DNA of 64,000 bases. Origin: Bathymodiolus brooksi (taxonomy: Eukaryota > Mollusca > Bivalvia > Mytilida > Modiolidae). The DNA lies in contig OY804579.1 in assembly GCA_963680875.1 (NCBI GenBank), positions 21,499,804-21,563,803 on the forward strand, read 5' to 3'. The position numbers were made by a program, and so were the translations under genes. Shown here piece by piece: positions 12,202 to 25,198 of this stretch (positions are counted from its first letter, which is position 1; every line of letters begins with the position of its first letter). The notes below the pieces were generated by a model that saw nothing but the letters and a program-made list of their open reading frames with translations, was not told the origin of the DNA and ran no database searches.

Positions 12202-13259
12202 ATTATGTTTTTATTACAGAACCAGATCATGTATTGCGGTATAAGTGACAGATAGACGTGTATTATGTTTTTATTACAGAACCATATCATGTATTGTGGT
12301 ATAAGGGACAGATAGACGTGTATTATGTTTTTATTACAGAACCATATCATGTATTGTGGTATAAGGGACAATAGACGTTTATTATGTTTTTATTACAGAA
12401 CCACATCATGTATTGCGGTATAAGGGACAGATAAACGTGTATTATGTTTTTATTACAGAACCATATCATGTATTACGGTATAAGGGACAGATAGACGTGT
12501 ATTATGTTTTTATTACAGAACCATATCATGTATTGCGGTATAAGGGACAGATAGACGTGTATTATGTTTTTATTACAGAACCATATCATGTATTACGGTA
12601 TAAGGGACAGATAGACGTGTATTATGTTTTTATTACAGAACCATATCATATATTGCGGTATACGGGACAGATAGACGTGTATTATGTTTTTATTACAGAA
12701 CCATATCATGTATTGTGGTATAAGGGACAGATAAACGTGTATTATGTTTTTATTACAGAACCATATCATGTATTGTGGTATAAGGGACAGATAGACGTGT
12801 ATTATGTTTTTCTTACAGAACCATATCATGTATTGTGGTATAAGGGACAGATAGACGTGTATTATGTTTTTATTACAGAACCAGATAATGTATTGTGGTA
12901 TAAGGGACAGATAGACGTGTATTATGTTTTTATTACAGAACCATATCATGTATTGCGGTATAAGGGACAGATAGGCGTGTATTATGCTTTTATTACAGAA
13001 CCATATCATGTATTGTGGTATAAGGGACAGATAGACGTCTATTATGTTTTTATTACAGAACCAGATCATGTATTGTGGTATAAGGGACAGATAGACTTGT
13101 ATTATGTTTTTATTACAGAACCATATCATGTATTGTGGTATAAGGGACAGATAGACTTGTATTATGTTTTTATTACAGAACCACATCATGTATTGTGGTA
13201 TAAGGGACAGATAGACGTGTATTATGTTTTTATTACAGAACCACATCATGTATTGTGGT

Positions 13260-15440
13260 ATAAGGAAGGGACAGATAGACGTGTATTATGCTTTTATTAC
13301 AGAACCATATCATGTATTGTGGTATAAGGGACAGATAGACGTGTATTATGTTTTTATTACAGAACCAGATCATGTATTGTGGTATAAGGGACAGATAGAT
13401 GTGTATTATGTTTTTATTGCAGAACCACACCATATATTGTGGTATAAGGGACACATAGATGTGTATTATGTTTTTATTACAGAACCATATCATGTATTGT
13501 GGTATAAGGGACAGATAGACGTGCATTATGTTTTTATTACAGAACCATATCATGTATTGTGGTATAAGGGACAGATAGACGTGTATTATGTTTTTATTAC
13601 AGAACCATATCATGTATTGTGGTATAAGGGACAGATAGACGTGTATTATGTTTTTATTACAGAACCATATCATGTATTGTGGTATAATGGACAGATAGAC
13701 GTGTATTATGTTTTTATTACAGAACCTTATCATGTATTGCTGTATAAGGGACAGATAGACGTGTATTATGTTTTTATTACAGAACCTTATCATGTATTGC
13801 GGTATAAAGGACAGATAGACGTGTATTATGTTTTTATTACAGAACCATATCATGTATTGTGGTATAAGGGACAGATAGACGTGTATTATGTTTTTATTAC
13901 AGAACTATATCATGTATTGTGGTATAAGGGACAGATAGACGTGTAATATGTTTTTATTACAGAACCATATCATGTATTGTGGTATAAGGGACAGATAGAC
14001 GTGTAATATGTTTTTATTACAGAACCATATCATGTATTGTGGTATAAAGGACAGATAGACGTGTATTATGTTTTTATTACAGAACCATATCATGTATTGT
14101 GGTATAAGGGACAGATAGACGTGTAATATGTTTTTATTACAGAACCATATCATGTGTTGCGGTATAAGGGACAGATAGACGTGTATTATGTTTTTATTAC
14201 AGAACCATATCATGTATTGTGGTATAAGGGACAGATAGACGTGTATTGTGTTTTTATTACAGAACCATATCATGTATTGTGGTATAAGGGACAGATAGAC
14301 GTGTAATATGTTTTTATTACAGAACCATATCATATATTGTGGTATAAGGGACAGATAGACTTGTATTATGTTTTTATTACAGAACCATATCATGTATTGT
14401 GGTATAAGGGACAGATAGACGTGTATTATGTTTTTTTTACAGAACCATATCATGTATTGTGGTTTAAGGGACAGATAGACGTGTATTATGTTTTTATTAC
14501 AGAACCAGATCATGTATTGTGGTATAAGGGACAGATAGACGTGTATTATGTTTTTATTACAGCACCATATCATGTATTGCGGTATAAAGGACAGATAGAC
14601 GTGTATTATGTTTTTATTACAGAACCATATCATGTATTGTGGTATAAGGGACAGATAGACGTGTAATATGTTTTTATTACAGAACCATATCATGTGTTGC
14701 GGTATAAGGGACAGATAGACGTGTATTATGTTTTTATTACAGAACCATATCATGTATTGTGGTATAAGGGACAGATAGACGTGTATTGTGTTTTTATTAC
14801 AGAACCATATCATGTATTGCGGTATAAGGGACAGATAGACGTGTAATATGTTTTTATTACAGAACCATATCATATATTGTGGTATAAGGGACAGATAGAC
14901 TTGTATTATGTTTTTATTACAGAACCATATCATGTATTGTGGTATAAGGGACAGATAGACGTGTATTATGTTTTTTTTACAGAACCATATCATGTATTGT
15001 GGTTTAAGGGACAGATAGACGTGTATTATGTTTTTATTACAGAACCAGATCATGTATTGTGGTATAAGGGACAGATAGACGTGTATTATGTTTTTATTAC
15101 AGAACCATATCATGTATTGCGGTATAAGGGACAGATAGACGTGTATTATGCTTTTATTACAGAACCATATCATGTTTTGTGGTATAAGGGACAGATAGAC
15201 GTCTATTATGTTTTTATTACAGAACCAGATCATGTATTGTGGTATAAGGGACAGATAGACTTGTATTATGTTTTTATTACAGAACCATATCATGTATTGT
15301 GGTATAAGGGACAGATAGACGTGTATTATGTTTTTATTACAGAACCACATCATGTATTGTGGTATAAGGGACAGATAGACGTGTATTATGTTTTTATTAC
15401 AGAACCACATCATGTATTGTGGTATAAGGAAGGGACAGAT
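13260..15440. repeat. 540-bp and 2,164-bp higher-order repeats
   Basis: A four-base insertion (AAGGAAGGGACAG) occurs at about 13264 and again at about 15428, 2,164 bp apart. Within this interval 14100-14640 is repeated as 14641-15180 (540 bp, nine units), marked by GTGTTGCGG at 14155/14695, a TTTTTTTTACAG variant at 14430/14970 and GGTTTAAGGG at 14461/15001. Confidence 0.85.
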
Positions 15441-16484
15441 AGACGTGTATTATGCTTTTATTACAGAACCATAACATGTATTGTGGTATAAGGGACAGAT
15501 AGACGTGTATTATGTTTCTATTACAGAACCAGATCATGTATTGTGGTATAAGGGACACATAGATGTGTATTATGTTTTTATTACAGAACCATATCATGTA
15601 TTGTGGCATAAGGGACAGATAGACGTGCATTATGTTTTTATTACAGAACCATATCATGTATTGTGGTATAAGGGACAGATAGACGTGTATTATGTTTTTA
15701 TTACAGAACCATATCATGTATTGTGGTATAAGGGACACATAGACGTGTATTATGTTTTTATTACAGAACCATATCATGTATTGTGGTATAAGGGACAGAT
15801 AGACGTGTAATATGTTTTTATTACAGAGCCATACCATGTATTGTGGCATAAGGGACAGATAGACGTGTATTATGTCTTTATTACAGAACCTTATCATGTA
15901 TTGCTGTATAAGGGACAGATAGACGTGTATTATGTTTTTATTACAGAACCTTATCATGTATTGCGGTATAAGGGACAGATAGACGTGTATTATGTTTTTA
16001 TTACAGAACCATATCATGTATTGTGGTATAAGGGACAGATAGACGTGTATTATGTTTTTATTACAGAACCAGATCATGTATTGTGGTATAAGGGACAGAT
16101 AGACGTGTAATATGTTTTTATTACAGAACCATATCATGTATTGCGGTATAAGGGACAGATAGACGTTTATTATGTTTTTATTACAGAACCATATCATGTA
16201 TTGTGGTATAAGGGACAGATAGACGTGTAATATGTTTTTATTACAGAACCATATCATGTGTTGCGGTATAAGGGACAGATAGACGTGTATTATGTTTTTA
16301 TTACAGAACCATATCATGTATTGTGGTATAAGGGACAGATAGACGTGTAATATGTTTTTATTACAGAACCAGATCATATATTGTGGTATAAGGGACAGAT
16401 AGACGTGTATTGTGTTTTTATTACAGAATCATATCATGTATTGCGGTATAAGAGACAGATAGACGTGTATTATGTTTTCTGTGA

Positions 16485-18769
16485 TAGATGCAATTCACAA
16501 AGAGTTATATCGGTTAATTGTTTCTTTTCGGTTGTTAGTCTAATTTTGGTTTGTCCTACCTGCTTGTGACTTTGTGACTATCTATTATATTTTTGGTATT
16601 TATCAGTGTCTTACAATATTAGGGGGTATCATTTATCCATTGAATGTCTTCAATTCGTTTTCCATAACATTTAATTTCGTAAATAACATTTAAATATTGA
16701 TAATAGATGATGATTCAAATAGCACAAAATAAAAGAAAGCTCAAATCCCAACCTAGATAAAGTGTATTTTTTCTTGACAGTCATTTTCCTTGATAATTTT
16801 ACACGTTTACTTATCAGGATATCACTTTCGACATTCGGATAGCCCACCCCTTCATTACCCATAGAAATCACAAAGCGTGTCAATGTTCCATGTTAGAAAA
16901 CAATTAAAAGTCACAATAGAATAACTAAAATAGTTTATGAGGAAATAAATATGAGTTCAGAAATACACTCTTAAGCTTTTTATCAGAACTTTTGGAATTT
17001 TACTCAGCAAATTTTACATCACCATCAGAGAGTTCTTTAATGTTTCTGTGACATACCAATATAACAACAAAAAAAGAAACAACTATGGTTTGTGTAAAGT
17101 ATCGCTTCATGATTTAGTTCGTGAGGGGATCAGATCCTTTATCAATATAATGTTTCATTAATTAACTTATCAGTTTTCTCGGGAAAGAAATTGATTAAAA
17201 TATACAATGATGATATGGATGTAATTGATATTATTTGTATATTGAACGAAATGTGAATAAAATCTATAGGAATAATGAAGCCCATACACTGGCTATGATA
17301 AACGGCAATGAAATCTGATTTGTGGACAAATAAATGTAGTTGATGTTGATAATCTTGTTCGTTCTGTTTAACCTTGGTGCACAGTCCTCTCATTTCTTAA
17401 GATGAATTAATTGGAACAATACTAATAAAGCATGAGTTTCCATATTCAATCTACATATTAGTTGTAAAATAATAATTATTTGTGACAGCGCAAATCCCAA
17501 TACAAATAGATTGATATAAAACACTGTCAAAAAATTGCATTATGTTCTGTATGTTACAATTCTATAATATTGAATATCAATCATTCCATTGGAAAACTGC
17601 AAATAATTATTTTGAACTACTATCTGTTTCCATTTCCTCTGTAATGGAATAAATTCAAATTATTAGATATATTTTTTTTTCTCGAATAGATACCAAAGTA
17701 TAACGTAACATTGTTAAATATCAAACGTAGAAATCAAAGGTCTAATCATAACATCGTGAAATCTCGATATTTACTTGAAATGTTTCATATCTCTAATGTA
17801 AATTAAATACCCAAAGGAAATCGTGGCCATGCAAATATGACTTTCGTTATCTGATGTGTGGTACAAGTCCTCCGCGTAAGGTGCATCAGATGACTGTACG
17901 GGAGGAACCTGATAAGAAAAGATGTAAATGCATGCGTTGTGCCTTTACTTTGGAGAATGCCACGCTGATGACATGCATAGGACAACCTATAGCAATATAT
18001 GGTCATTTCCCTACTCTATCGATTATCTCCCCTTGCAATTGTGACAATCAGTCCTTTAACCTTATTCAGCGATACCTTTTACTAACATGATATATTGGTT
18101 GTCTCGTCACGTTGTTGCGAGTTTACCCCTCATTGCAATTCATTATCCTTTCGTTAATTTGAGTTTCAGTAGGTCCAGCAATGATTATGTCCATTAAGCT
18201 TCAGAAGGGTTCATACGATTTTCCTATTGATAAGAATCCAAGGTATGTAAAGCTTCATTTCAATGTAGCTGATATAAATGATATATATTTGTTTCATCTG
18301 GCTTCCATTCAAGATTATAGAATATTCTATATTCCATTCAGAATTATTTCTTTGAAACAAAACTAATAGGCGCTTTACTTAATGTTGAAAATCAAGCCAG
18401 TACAGATCATTCCATTTCATTGATGGTGAAAAGTAGAAATGCGAATGCTGTCAGACAAGCAAAGGTAATTTAAAACTGAATATGATTCAAAACCACCCAT
18501 GAACAGTTTGGAATTGTCTTGTAGGTGTGTGTAGGGTAGACAGCAAATCTCAATATTTGGTTAATTTATCAGTGTTTGAGGAATTCTGTCTGGGAAGAGG
18601 AAGTCAACTGTGTTATCGGTGACGTGATTTAACCCGACCAGCTGTGGTACCGACATTCGTGATATTTAGGAATTCCATGGCTACTAAATGGATACTACAC
18701 ATGTAATTTATGATTAAGTACCTCACTAAGCCATCGAGTGAATTCATGTGATCCAGTATGATAAGAAAT
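16485..18769. other. Unrecognised AT-rich DNA
   Basis: No coding region or named repeat is supported. Several 60-85 codon open frames lie here (for example 17854-18090) without recognisable motifs. Confidence 0.4.
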
Positions 18770-19105
18770 TCCTGCTCCACGACTGGCACAAAACGTGTCA
18801 ATCTTGTTACAAATCCGGTAATAAGTCATAAAAGAGAAAAGGAAAGGATTTGAAAATATACTTGGTCATCTGCCATACATATATTCTGTTCAGATAACCA
18901 AGTCATTGTTGCAGTCGTAGAATTTTTGAAGCGGAGACTTCAGCTTAACCAATATGAACTATTGGTTCATGAGTCTCCTTATAGCAGCAATCATCTATCA
19001 AGAAAATCCTTATGGAAGTCGCAAGCTCTGGAATATCGTATACATTGAGAAATATCTACTCCATATACAAGTGCTGCTAGAATGTTGCTACGTATAAATG
19101 GAAAA
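18770..19105 (-). pseudogene. Retroelement C-terminal remnant and UTR start
   Basis: The minus strand from about 19100 downward encodes YGVDISQCIRYSRAC and KDFLDR, then in-frame stops (the first directly after FLDR). The sequence remains alignable through a TGACTTGGTT motif near 18900. The UTR portion, with the ATAAGTCATAAA and AGGAAAGG motifs, reaches 18840-18770. This is the same family as 2345-2632, more decayed. Confidence 0.65.
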
Positions 19106-19830
19106 TCCACAATGAGAAAATGAAATGATCTCGTTAGCTTCGTTCTAAACATGACTGATAATCAAAAGTTGTTATGAGCTATAGTTTGTTGGATGAAACA
19201 AAGTGTCGGTATTTATCAGATGTTGCGTGACGCCATTATGCTATTTCTTCAATTCTCTACCATTCACGTCCTTCATTTTTATTTATGACAGAAGATGTTA
19301 TATACAGACAATATATTAATCAATCATCTTCATCACAAAAGTAGTAGTTTCATACTTTATGAAGCAATCTTTCGAATTTTGAGAATGATCGATCATTTTA
19401 CATATGACAAAAAGATGTAATTCACTACCGTTTGTTTTCCTGTATTGTGACTTAATGTCAAATTTCATAATATCCTCTGAAAGAACAACGGTTTGATTGT
19501 TACACAACAATTGTTGTCTTGGAATGATTGAGTAATTGATGGATGGTTTACTTAATGTCAAGGGAGCAGTATTTCAGCTATATTCATGCTCATAGTAAGT
19601 TTTAAAAGGGTAATCCACATGTAGGTAAAGTGCTTTAACCTTCGAATGTTAGCCAAAGGTAATAATTTCCACATTTCACATTCGTTTTGATCCACGTCAT
19701 TTTAATAGGTTGTTTATTGGATTCATCATGATCCAATGGATACCAAAACGGGGAAACTATGTCTTATAAATAAAAACGTGTAGAGATACCAAAATAGTAA
19801 TCAGTTACCGTTATTCGAATGCAGACAATA
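19106..19830. other. Unrecognised DNA
   Basis: No supported gene; the 81-codon minus frame at 19316-19561 has no recognisable motif. Confidence 0.35.
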
Positions 19831-20200
19831 TCATTGTCAACAACCAAAATGACAAACGGGCACTCAATGATTTACAAAACACTACACAGAAAACAAAATA
19901 TTGAACAACCCGAACCCCACTAAAAATCGTGAGTGACCTCATGTCCTCGGGAATGGTAGCCGTTCCTGCTCCACTCCTGCCACCCATCTTGCTACTCTTA
20001 TTACAATTCGATGATAAGTCATGAACCGGATTGTGATTCCGACAAACGGAACATATCCGTGGTCATTTGTGACTCCGATATTCAGTGAAGATTGACCAAG
20101 TCATTGTGGCGACCGTAAAACCTTCGAAATGGTGACTTCAACTTTACCATTTGTAGCTCTTTGTTCAGCAGTTTCCTTGTTATCAGCAACTTTCTAGCGA
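19831..20200 (-). pseudogene. Retroelement C-terminal remnant with 3' UTR
   Basis: The minus strand from 20200 encodes RKLLITRKLLNKELQMVKLK, FYGRHNDLV and SQMTTDMFRLS with one in-frame TGA between them. The UTR follows, with the reverse complement of CCCCACTAAAAATCGTGAG, ACACTACACAGAAAACAAA and ATGACAAACGGGCACTCAA. It is a clear member of the 2345-2905 family. Confidence 0.7.
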
Positions 20201-21179
20201 GGAAATGTACACCGGTATTGGTTTGGGGATGGTGGAATTCAGGCAACACAATAGGATAACAACTACAAAATTAAGCACGACATATAAACAATTTTCCGAC
20301 AAAAGTAAACCAACCTTGGATAGAATAACAATTTGTAGTCTTTATACAAAAGAAGTTCGTTCCATGAAAGACATTAAAGTACTTTTCATGCCAATAATTG
20401 ATGCTATATTGGGAACGTGCTTCAGTGAAATATGTCAACTTGGTTGTAGTGATATAGACATATATATTAGTACTTATATCAAAAGGTTGAACAATTATAC
20501 ACCAAAAATCAATCAAATCAATCATAGTTCAACTTTGAAGGTTAGTTGTCATCTTGGAATGGATTAATCCTATATATTCTTGTGGTTATGAAATGAAAAC
20601 TATTTGCCTTTGACCTTTTTGTATGTATTGGTTTATTTTTGTATTACTACTGACAACTTCCGCGATTCTCTCCACATTGATTGTTATTCTGATCACGTCG
20701 GTATTCCATGGTACGCTTTAGGTAGCACACATATTAGAATGTCATTACCTTTATGCAGATTTGTTCTACTTTATTTGAACCGCATGTATAGGAGAATAAT
20801 TGAATTGCTAGATTGAATGGATGTTTTCAATAAATTGAGCTAATATCGTATTGATTATTTATAGTATTAGTAGAAACCTGCGAAAACAACCGAATATTCT
20901 TCTCCTAAAGTTACAGCTGATTACATCACACTGGGAGCGACCTGTGACCTCATTGGTGATCGAATACTAGTCTGTATATACGACCGATCGCATGACACAT
21001 ATGGCCTTTCGCTTGTTCATTATGATAACCCCACATGGTGTCAATATTTGTTCATATATCTGGCGGAAAAATATTGTTTTTGTTCTTGATATTACAGCTA
21101 TAAACAGAAAACAATAATAATGGACACATTAGAGGTTGTTTTTTCTTAGTAATACGAATGTCAATATTATGAAAGGTTA
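20201..21179. other. Unrecognised DNA with a 120-codon open frame
   Basis: The plus frame at 20205-20567 is the longest non-repeat open frame in this interval. I recognise no domain, signal peptide or splice context in it, and a chance frame of this length in 64 kb is not surprising. Confidence 0.35.
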
Positions 21180-21340
21180 GTTGGTTGGTTTATGGTGTTG
21201 TGCATCACTGTCAACAAAATTTCAATTATATTGTGGCAGTCAGTATTATTGATGGAGGAAACCGGAGTATCCGGAAAAACCACCGACCTGCCTCAAGTCA
21301 CTGGCAAATTTTATCACAAATTGTTGTACCGAGTACACCT
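21180..21340 (-). mobile_element. SINE 3' fragment
   Basis: Plus strand GGTTGGTTTATGGTGTTG, TTGTGGCAGTCAGTATTA, GGAGGAAACCGGAGTATCCG and CACCGACCTGCCTCAAGTCA are the reverse complement of the SINE core. The tail is GGTT-like. Confidence 0.75.
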
Positions 21341-21928
21341 GGCCTGAAAAGTTTAACAATTACACCAATATCTGCAAAACGAACAAACACCAAGCACAAA
21401 CAAAATAAGACAACAACATATGACATTGGAAATACAGAATCTAGTTTGGGACTGACACGCACATTTTACGGGGGTTAATATTATTTCCTAATTTAACTAC
21501 CTCGTCAGTCATACAGCAGTCCTTGATTACATATATATTGATATAAATGTACCAAGTTGTTAATTATCATTAATTTGTCTAGACGCTACTGTAAGATACA
21601 CGGTGATTTTGATACTGAATAAGTAAGTTGCAAAGAAATATAATGACAATTCATTTTATACATAATTTAAAAAGATTATTTTGATCATTTTATATTCATT
21701 TTTAGATTTTACGAAATTACCCTGAGTGTGACTTTTAAATATCAACTCAGATGGTTTATCCCATTCTGTATTATAATACGTTATTACATAGGTTGAATCA
21801 ACGAGATAATAACGGTCTTAATGACGGCTAAACCGACAATATGTATAGCCTCTATTTAAACGTTTAATAACTACCTACTGCAAGGGATACTAGCATCATC
21901 ACTTGTATTTTTTTTAACATTTAACATT
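21341..21928. other. Unrecognised DNA
   Basis: No supported feature. Confidence 0.35.
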
Positions 21929-22010
21929 CATATGACGACAGTTACTTCTTCGATCTTCGATTTACGGCTTCTGATTGCCCCTTTGGTATCTTCAATTTTT
22001 CTTACATGGA
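21929..22010 (+). mobile_element. Retroelement 3'-end fragment
   Basis: Short match to the family end: CTTCGATTTACGGCTTCTGA and TTGCCCCTTTGGTATCTTCA. Confidence 0.55.
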
Positions 22011-22114
22011 ATAATGTTACAAAGGCAAATGATAGTGATCATGTTTGCAAATTGTCCACAATGACTGTACAGTCATATTATCGTCATAAGTATGTAATAA
22101 TTGTTTCTATCCAA

Positions 22115-23563
22115 TTAAGAAGAAGGAAGGGTTGGTATCCCATTGATTCAATTTTAATGGATTTATCAAAAGCATTTGACTGTCTCCCACACAATTTATT
22201 AATGTTAAAATTGAAAGCTTATGGTCTCTCATAAAATTCTTTAAAACTTTTAAAAAGTTATTTAGAAAACAGAAGACAACGCATTAAAATTGGTAATAAC
22301 TACAGTGAATGGGATATATTAATCAAAGGGGTTCCATAGGGGTCAATCCTAGGCCCCGTTCTATTTAATGTTTTTATAAATGACATTTTTCACTATGTTC
22401 AAGATAGTACTATTTATAATTATGCAGATGACAATACTCTTTCTTTTTCTGATACTAATATAAATACAGTAGTTAAAACTCTAGAAAATGATAGCATAAA
22501 CTTAATAGACTGGTTTTCCAAAAACTTAATGAAAGCAAATCCGGATAAATTTCAGGATATTGCCATTGGTCCTAAAACAAATAAACACAATTTATCTTTT
22601 GATTTAAAAGGAAATAAAATTACATGTGAAGAAAATGCTAAACTTTTAGGCATAACGTTAATTCCCATCTAAATTTTGATAAACATATATCAGAAATTTG
22701 TAAAAAAGCATCCCAACAATTAAATATCATTAAACGAATAGGTAAATATTTAAACAGATTAGGACGCCTTACCATTTACTACTCCTTTATTCTTTCAAAC
22801 TTTAATTACTGTCCGGTAACATGGCACTTTTGCAGCGAAAAAAATACTAAAAAAATTGCAAAAAATCCAGGAAAGAGCTCTCCGTTTCATTTATGAAGAC
22901 TATGAAAATACTTATGCAAATTTACTTAAAAAATCTAAATTGCCATCTTTAAAAATTCGAGGATTAAGAACTATTGCAGTTGAAACATTCAAAATTGTCC
23001 ATAAACAAAGTCCAAGCTATCTTCATGATTTAATTTCAATTAAAGATCAAAAATATAATTTTAGGCATCAAGATAAAGCAGTTTTACCCAGAGTACGAAC
23101 AACAAGGTATGGTTTAAATTCTTTCCGGTATAATGCTGCACAAATCTGGAATCAGCTGCCGAATCACTTTAGACAAGAAACATCATTAGAACATTTTAAA
23201 AATATAATTCACACATGGAACGGCAGCCCATACCAGTACAGTGCATGCAGATGACCTTTAAATTTTTATTTCTAAATTTTCATGCTTTTAAATATTTTTA
23301 TTATTTTATTATTTTCTGTTGTTGCTTAAATGCATGAGCCTCTTATTATTAGCTTGCTTTTGTTCAGTTGATATCTGCTTCTGTAACTTGTGTCTATATT
23401 GAATTGCATAAATTGATGTATGTTTTTATTTAATATGTTTGTATGCATGATTGTATGTGTTGTTATATACCATAGTCGATTTTAAAAGCTCATTAGAGCT
23501 TGTGTTATATGTACGATTTATATCGACTCTAAATAAAGCTTTGAATTGAATTGAATTGAATTG
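22115..23563 (+). mobile_element. 5'-truncated non-LTR retrotransposon (LINE)
   Basis: It consists of a reverse transcriptase remnant, a short AT-rich 3' UTR with AATAAAGC near 23531, and a tail of four to five TTGAA units (23541-23563). The 3' pentamer tail and the reverse transcriptase style point to the Jockey/CR1 superfamily. The 5' boundary (about 22115-22140) is estimated from where reverse transcriptase similarity begins. The endonuclease is absent. No clear target-site duplication was found by eye. Confidence 0.85.
22140..23254 (+). pseudogene. LINE reverse transcriptase, degraded
   Basis: An RNA-directed DNA polymerase fragment of a non-LTR retrotransposon, which would copy element RNA at a nicked target site. 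Visible in order: the palm motif DLSKAFDCLPHNLL (22160-22201), a GS-ILGPVLFN segment (22340-22375), the catalytic YADD at 22421-22432, a LLGITL segment (about 22645-22662), and the thumb/C-terminal region IQERALRFIYEDYENTY to HTWNG (22864-23224). Lesions: TAA at 22232-22234, TAG at 22337-22339 where Q of the usual VPQGS would lie, a frameshift near 22660-22668, and a second frameshift in the A-rich stretch near 22845-22856. The last open segment ends with TGA at 23252-23254. It cannot make a full protein. Confidence 0.88.
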
Positions 23564-23689
23564 ACCGGTTAAACCCCTCCAACGATTTCCAAGGACTTGG
23601 ATTTGTTATAAAAAACACATCAAGAAAACGGCCAATTACCTCTCACCTGAACTCTTTTTGCCATTCATGAAAGAGGAAGTAACCCATAT

Positions 23690-23815
23690 TAATAGCTTGT
23701 CATTTATTACGTTGTTTGTCCATTTGTCCCTTTGTTCTTTTGGCCATTGTATTGTCTGTATTTTGTCGAATTATGGTTTCTGATTACCCTTTTTGGTATC
23801 TTCAAACTTTCCATA
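23690..23815 (+). mobile_element. Retroelement 3'-end fragment
   Basis: TTGTCCATTTGTCCCTTTG, CTTTTGGCCATTGTATTGTC, GATTACCCTTTTTGGTATCT and TTCAAACTT match the 2633-2905 family. Confidence 0.65.
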
Positions 23816-25198
23816 CATGTGTCCAACTTCGAACATAAGCGTCTACAACAGTGTTCATTAAGAAAAATGTACAGACATTACCATACAGTTATCATTTACT
23901 TTATCAAGTATCACATGACCTAATGTTGTCACATTTTGTACGTTAAGGGAGTTTCTAGTGTTAAGCAAACTTGTTCTTGTGTTTTTACAATCGTATTTTA
24001 ATCCTAGACTTGTTTTTGTATTTGTTAAGATATTGGCACAAAATTGATCCGTTGTGATTCCTTTATTGCTGAGGTAGAATAAGCCAAAACCAGTAATGAC
24101 ATAACGATATTTATTTATGTATTAATGCAGTGGAATATTTTAATAATTGTCAGCGGAACGTCTGTCCACCATTAGCAAATATGTTTGGAATAGGAAATGT
24201 GTCCTAGAATTATGTGAATGGGAAAAAGGCCATATTATTTTTCTTTATCTTGAAGAACTGTGTAATTTATAGAACATGAATGTTTCTTACTACGGTTGAC
24301 AAGATAAATTAGTCCTATTGATCGAATCAGACTCTGAATTGTCTTTAACAGCAAACAATAGCGGATAATAAAGTGTATTTAACAGTCAGAGAATATGAGT
24401 TAAGGACACTACACCTGCTAGAGGTAAGTACATAATAATGAAACTTAATTAGATATATTTAAGAGTTGTTATCATTAACGGCTGACTAGATTGTAATATA
24501 AAAATCATGAAGAAAATAAAAGGATATTATTTTACTTTAAAGTATTTGTGCTTCAACAAGTTGTTCAGTAATGAAGAATATTTTAATTTCAGACACTTTA
24601 GTATTGTAATTCATGTCATTGTCCTCTATGATGTTAACTTTTAAATGTGAAACGACATTAATTACGTTATGAAATGTCAAAGTATTTACTGTGCTTTTTT
24701 TTTCACACAATTTTTTCGGTGAATGAACTTACTGTGAGATGTAATAAGTGTAATAATCCAAGGATTTATAAAATACAATAAATTGCACACTATTAAACTA
24801 CAAGGTGTCCATTGTTGCTGCGATTGCAGGGCACTAATAGTAATTAAATTTGGAATTACTATGCCGAGATTGCCATTGACTTTGCGCAAGTCGGCGGTCT
24901 TCTCTACATATATATAAATAACTAAAATAGTGTTGAAAGTGGCGGCGTTAGGCTCGCATAGCCGAGCCTATGATTAATTGTAATAATATATGTACACATT
25001 TAACCTCAGCCGACTGCGTATGAAATACAAATTGCATGGGGAAATCCGTCATTCTCCGTGATTATATAAATAAAAAAAACGTACATATAATGTAGTGCAC
25101 ACGTCGCGTCTATGGAATAATCTCCATCGGGTACGCTCATAAAAAATTGGATAGCCAAATAATTGAAGAGTCTTTGGTAGCAAGAAAATAAAAAGGTC
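23816..25198. other. Unrecognised AT-rich DNA with one small hairpin
   Basis: The only structure noted is TAGGCTCG / CGAGCCTA at about 24949-24970, an 8-bp perfect stem, next to a short SINE-core-like motif (GTTGAAAGTGGCGGCGTTA, 24932-24950). No gene supported. Confidence 0.35.

Larger units (their letters stand above)
6806..16484. repeat. 60-bp minisatellite, about 161 copies
   Basis: A head-to-tail array of a 60-bp unit containing TTACAGAACCATATCATG, GGTATAAGGGACAGATAG and GTGTATTATGTTTTTATT. Most copies differ by one to four substitutions. Because 60 is divisible by three and the unit has no stop in two frames, long open frames appear on both strands (20-residue repeats such as YKGQIDVYYVFITEPYHVLW). 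They lack ATG-led context, are interrupted by TAA and frameshift variants (GTAATATG copies; single-base changes at 10466, 11487 and 12370; four-base insertions near 13264 and 15428), and are not credible proteins. Higher-order duplications of 360, 480, 540, 1021 and 2164 bp are visible. The boundary copies are the most diverged. Confidence 0.97.

Noticed and set aside
6806..16484. CRISPR array
   Set aside because: Units are contiguous 60-bp repeats with no unique spacers, in an animal genome without cas genes.
6781..16569. Long open frames (up to 698 codons) across the 60-bp array as repeat-protein genes
   Set aside because: They are open on both strands because of a stop-free 60-bp unit, start at arbitrary codons, and are broken by single-base indels and TAA variants without any sign of frame conservation.
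20205..20567. 120-codon plus-strand open frame as a host gene
   Set aside because: No recognisable domain, no supporting splice structure, and a largely open opposite frame over the same region; length is within chance for this window.
24949..24970. Stem-loop as a transcription terminator
   Set aside because: Rho-independent terminators are bacterial, and the context here is eukaryotic with no gene upstream.
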